Shown piece after piece: positions 5,486 to 7,483 of a DNA stretch of 7,483 bases. The DNA is taken from assembly GCA_036394195.1 (NCBI GenBank), contig DASWFO010000128.1:1-7483 (forward strand), given 5' to 3'. Position numbers and translations under genes: made by a program. Source of the stretch: DATJPD01 sp036394195. Lineage in GTDB: Bacteria; Pseudomonadota; Alphaproteobacteria; CACIAM-22H2. Within the stretch, counting starts at the first letter, position 1. Each line of letters opens with the position of its first letter. Below the pieces are notes generated by a model that saw only the letters and a program-made list of their open reading frames with translations, was not told the DNA's origin and ran no database searches.

Positions 5486-5750
5486 TCTACCGGGACGCGA
5501 CGAGATCACGGCGTGGAAGACTACCTAGGCGTGCCCGGGAATCTATGTACTTTTTCAATTTGCCGTGAATTGTTCGGTGTCAGATTCGCCCTACGCATGT
5601 ATCGGACAGCCGCATTTGCAAGGCATTGCCGTCGGCGCGGGGCGTTGATGTGAGCCACGTCACCGGATGATCACTCGTAGGTTCGTCCCGAACTCCGGAT
5701 ATTGCGCGCGCCCTGACGCGGCCAAGAAAAGACGTGGCGTTGCCTGCCTG

Positions 5751-5783
5751 GTCCCGTTGCGTCGCGAACGACGGGACTTTTTT
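5751..5783 (+). terminator. Intrinsic terminator with no gene in front of it
   Basis: GTCCCGTTG (5751-5759) pairs with CGACGGGAC (5769-5777), 9 pairs including one T-G wobble, across a 9-nt loop, and is followed directly by six T (5778-5783). This is a classic rho-independent terminator for + strand transcription. No + strand protein gene ends nearby, which suggests an unannotated small RNA upstream. Confidence 0.65.
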
Positions 5784-5936
5784 CCCCACGGACCGGCCTG
5801 CGCAAAGTGCAACCTTCGGATGTTTGAGTGCCCCGACGTCTCAGCGCCCACGCGCATGCGATGTGCAGTTCCGTGCGCGTTGAAATGGCGGCCGTGCGCT
5901 ATCGTGTGATCGCGAAAATTTGTCGCTGAGAAAGAT

Positions 5937-5966
5937 CAAAACCGCTCAAACAGTACAGTTTTGAGC
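5937..5966. promoter_or_regulatory. Operator-like inverted repeat upstream of the XRE regulator
   Basis: GCTCAAA (5944-5950) and TTTGAGC (5960-5966) are perfect inverted arms around 9 bases (CAGTACAGT, itself a CAGT direct repeat). A second pair, CAAAAC (5937-5942) and GTTTTG (5958-5963), overlaps it. The right arm contains the TTGAGC that could be the -35 box of the regulator's promoter, as expected for an autorepressor site. Confidence 0.5.
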
Positions 5967-5987
5967 ACACCTAAGCGACGATATCAT
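5961..5987 (+). promoter_or_regulatory. Possible promoter of the XRE regulator
   Basis: TTGAGC (5961-5966) is followed by TATCAT (5982-5987), which is one base from TATAAT. The spacer is 15 bases, shorter than the usual 16-18, so the assignment is tentative. It would give a leader of about 85 nt containing the TTATTCACA repeats. Confidence 0.3.
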
Positions 5988-6015
5988 AAGGACAAACCGG
6001 GACTTAGTGCTAAAG

Positions 6016-6032
6016 TTATTCACATATTCACA
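6016..6032 (+). repeat. Tandem 8-bp repeat including a DnaA-box match
   Basis: TATTCACA occurs twice back to back (6017-6024, 6025-6032). With the preceding T the first copy reads TTATTCACA, an exact fit to the DnaA box TTATNCACA; the second (ATATTCACA) has one mismatch. The repeat is 48 bp before the XRE start codon. Confidence 0.5.
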
Positions 6033-6079
6033 AGCTCTAGAACCCGGTTCGTTCGAGCTAGGAGCGGGAGGGTCGAATA

Positions 6080-6373
6080 ATGGAACGCAAACAAGTGGCA
6101 TCGCCGGCGCAGTGTCGGGCGGCGCGGGCCTTGCTCAAGTGGACGCAACGTCATCTTGCTGAACAGGCCGGTGTGGCCCGCAAGACGGTCGCCGATTTCG
6201 AAGCCGGGGTCCGACGGCTGCATCTGCGAACGCGCGCCGATATCACCACGGCGCTGCAGACGGCCGGCGTCGAGTTCACGTGGTCGGAAGGCATTGAGGG
6301 CGTGCGCTGTGCACGCAAGTTTCCTGTTCTTGCCGCCATCCCCGTGACCGCCGCCGTCGCCGACGCGTTGTAG
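6080..6373 (+). CDS. XRE-family helix-turn-helix transcriptional regulator, 97 aa
   Basis: The protein is a Cro/CI-type DNA-binding domain of the short form common in Rhizobiales. Residues 9-20 (PAQCRAARALLK) form the first helix. TQRHLAEQAGVARKTVADFEAG (22-43) is the helix-turn-helix, with recognition helix residues RKTVADFE. TRADITTALQTAGVEF (51-66) is the following helix that packs on it. The C-terminal 25 residues are not typical; many relatives stop shortly after the ...GVRLR segment, here EGVRCARK. The start is supported by GGGAGGG 7 bases upstream. The AT-rich upstream region carries an inverted repeat overlapping a possible -35 box, so autoregulation is likely. Its targets are unknown; it converges on the response regulator gene. 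Confidence 0.88.
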   Translation: MERKQVASPAQCRAARALLKWTQRHLAEQAGVARKTVADFEAGVRRLHLRTRADITTALQTAGVEFTWSEGIEGVRCARKFPVLAAIPVTAAVADAL

Positions 6374-6551
6374 CGAGCGGACCTCCGTCGAAAGGCGGCG
6401 GCGCACCGCTCGCGGCGGGACGCCTTGAACGCGGCGCGCGGGTGCGCTGAGCCCCGTGGCTCGGCGGAGACTGCCGAGCGCCGGACCTGGCGGGGGACAC
6501 CCCGCTGCGCCCCGGCGGTCCTGCGGCTGGCGGGCGGACCGGATGCCGCCG
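6374..6551. other. Convergent gap with overlapping hairpins
   Basis: The 178-bp gap between the convergent XRE and response regulator genes is very GC-rich. GAGCC/GGCTC (6449-6462) and CTCGGC/GCCGAG (6460-6478) can form alternative stems. Neither has a T-run on either strand, so they are at best weak or rho-assisted terminators. Confidence 0.3.
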
Positions 6552-6905
6552 TTACGCCGTCTTGGGTTTCGCGAGCATCGAGATCATCGCCATCAGCAAG
6601 CCCGGCTCGAATGGCTTCGATAGAAAGGGAATATCGCCGATCTCGTGCCGCTTCACGCGTTCCGGCTCACCACTGACAATGATCACCGGCAGGCCGGCGC
6701 GCTGGGCCGTCTTTGCGACGTCGTCGCCATTGCCGCCCCGCAGCATAGAATCGGTCACAACGATGTCGACGCCGCCCTTCGCAATCTGCTCGTTTGCAGC
6801 GGCGCGGGAGATGGCGGGAATCACCTTGTGGCCATCGAGCTCGAGCCGCAGCGTGACTAGCGCCAGAACGTCCGGGTCGTCATCGACGAACAACACCTGC
6901 ACCAT
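6552..6905 (-). CDS. Single-domain response regulator (receiver only), 117 aa
   Basis: The whole protein is a CheY-like receiver domain, with no output domain. Key residues are the acidic cluster D8-D9-D10 for Mg2+, the phosphoacceptor D52 in DIVVTDSMLRGGNG, S79 in PVIIVSGEP at the Thr/Ser switch position, and K97 in LSKPF. It should take phosphate from a histidine kinase and act by protein contact, but no kinase gene is in the window. It lacks the sigma-like domain of PhyR and the PVIFATGY-type motif of the FATGUY regulators linked to the general stress response. The ATG at 6905 is chosen because GGGAG lies 9 bases upstream and it fits the first strand; a GTG at 6932 directly abuts its GGGAG and is less likely. 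It lies 168 bp downstream of the LigD-like gene on the same strand. Confidence 0.88.
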   Translation of the reverse strand: MVQVLFVDDDPDVLALVTLRLELDGHKVIPAISRAAANEQIAKGGVDIVVTDSMLRGGNGDDVAKTAQRAGLPVIIVSGEPERVKRHEIGDIPFLSKPFEPGLLMAMISMLAKPKTA

Positions 6906-7073
6906 TCCTGGTTGCTCCCTTGTGGATGTCACCTCCCAACGCCGGTTACATCGCGATACTTTTGACGGCCGGCGCCGTCCAAGGGGGGCAAGATATAGGG
7001 CCGGCCCAAAAACATAAATTTCGGCCGGAAGGCACGCGCCCGAGGCGCGGCCGGGTGAATTCCGCGATGGCGA

Positions 7074-7483
7074 TCAGGCCGAGCGGCGCGACGCCAGCCG
7101 TGTCCCCTTCGCCTTCGCCGCTGAGGCGGCACGTCTCGGCTGCGGCTGCTCGCGACGGTTCGACTTCCAAACCGCATCCGAACGTGCTGGCTGGCGCGCC
7201 GCGAGCATGAATGGTTTTGGTCCCGGTCCTTTTCCCGCCGCGATGTCCGCCATCGTCCGGCCGGAGGCGACCGACCGATCTTCGGCCAGCAGTTTGTCCG
7301 CATCGCCGGAATGCGCCGCCGGATCGGTGCGCTTGATGAGCAGCCAATTCGTGCGCTTGCCCTTCTCGCGGTCGCGGCGCAGGCGGAGCAGCACCCAGCT
7401 TCCGTGGAGGCGCTCGCCCTCCATCACCAGATCGAGCCGCCCTTTCTTCAGGGCCTCCTGCGGCGGGGTGTCGCCCAGCGGCG
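7074..7483 (-). CDS. LigD-like DNA repair protein, C-terminal part of the 3'-phosphoesterase region (5' end outside window)
   Basis: The gene enters from the right edge; 135 residues are visible. They read PLGDTPPQEALKKGRLDL, then EGERLHGSWVLLRLRRD, TNWLLIKRTD, and the linker SVASGRTMADIAAGKGPGPK. This is the end of the 3'-phosphoesterase (PE) domain of LigD, the ATP-dependent ligase of bacterial non-homologous end joining, plus the linker that normally leads to the ligase domain. Here the linker continues (DAVWKSNRRE, then a basic Ala/Arg/Lys tail) and stops at 7074. No ligase motif is found in any frame down to the response regulator. It is therefore either a stand-alone PE protein, which exist beside full LigD in some Rhizobiales, or a truncated LigD. 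The PE catalytic His/Asp residues lie outside the window. It is probably a Ku/LigD accessory nuclease. Confidence 0.8.
   Translation of the reverse strand, partial: PLGDTPPQEALKKGRLDLVMEGERLHGSWVLLRLRRDREKGKRTNWLLIKRTDPAAHSGDADKLLAEDRSVASGRTMADIAAGKGPGPKPFMLAARQPARSDAVWKSNRREQPQPRRAASAAKAKGTRLASRRSA

Larger units (their letters stand above)
5486..6079. other. Gene-poor region containing an orphan terminator and an AT-rich control region
   Basis: No open frame here has both a Shine-Dalgarno and a recognisable product. The best candidates, 5667-5909 (+) and 5580-5789 (-), overlap each other, and both are cut by an intrinsic terminator at 5751-5783. From about 5900 the base composition turns AT-rich, with inverted repeats, a promoter-like pair and DnaA-box-like repeats, all in front of the XRE regulator at 6080. 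No tRNA or attachment-site repeat was seen. Confidence 0.5.

Noticed and set aside
5580..5789. 69-aa minus strand open frame
   Set aside because: No Shine-Dalgarno or recognisable family, and it overlaps the terminator and the opposing frame.
5667..5909. Possible small zinc-ribbon-like protein with CAKCNLRMFECP
   Set aside because: The cysteine spacing vaguely recalls small Rhizobiales proteins, but there is no Shine-Dalgarno and a strong intrinsic terminator lies inside the frame; at most a relic.
6449..6478. Hairpins after the XRE gene as an intrinsic terminator
   Set aside because: Neither stem is followed by a T-run on either strand.
6552..6905. Response regulator as a PhyR- or FATGUY-type controller of the EcfG stress response
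   Set aside because: It lacks PhyR's sigma-like domain, and its PVIIVSGEP segment does not match the FATGY-type motif.
1..7483. Mobile element, CRISPR array, defence island or biosynthetic cluster
   Set aside because: No transposase, integrase, regularly spaced repeats, tRNA-flanked attachment sites or toxin-antitoxin pair could be found; the XRE gene alone is not sufficient evidence.

Overview
The window is GC-rich DNA with strongly G/C-biased third codon positions. Its relatives point to an alphaproteobacterium, most likely of the Rhizobiales. The clues are a small XRE regulator with the 'SPAQCRAARALL...RKTVADFE' pattern typical of that order, a LigD-type DNA repair protein, a divergent MetF, and two exact matches to the alphaproteobacterial EcfG general-stress promoter. 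No rRNA, tRNA, CRISPR array, transposase or phage gene was found.

Layout, left to right. Positions 74-409 (-) encode a small secreted PepSY-like protein with its own EcfG-type promoter (476-500). Next on the same strand is a two-gene unit: a secreted 125-aa protein of unknown function (1551-1928), overlapping by 4 bp a putative sugar O-methyltransferase (562-1554). The methyltransferase frame is broken twice by compensating indels. Positions 1929-2368 are a divergent intergenic region rich in inverted and tandem repeats. On the + strand follow a 90-aa orphan protein (2369-2641), a MetF-family methylenetetrahydrofolate reductase (2836-3771), a SemiSWEET sugar transporter interrupted by a frameshift (from 3848), a lipoprotein (4190-4528) with an EcfG-type promoter placed for near-leaderless transcription, and two small coupled genes (4694-4978, 4975-5190). 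A small gene at 5242-5460 (-) has its Shine-Dalgarno buried in a perfect hairpin.

Positions 5461-6079 hold no convincing gene. They contain an orphan intrinsic terminator, which may mark a small RNA, and an AT-rich control region in front of an XRE-family regulator (6080-6373). Convergent with the regulator is a single-domain response regulator (6552-6905, -). The right edge holds the 3' end of a LigD-like gene (7074-7483, -) that stops just after the phosphoesterase domain, where a ligase domain would usually begin.

The genes do not form one pathway. The common thread I can support is regulatory: two (possibly three) EcfG-type stress promoters, each in front of a small envelope or membrane gene, near a DNA repair gene and a two-component receiver. 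I see no convincing sign of a new defence or mobile system. The three frameshifts could be real decay or sequencing errors, and this cannot be decided from the sequence alone.
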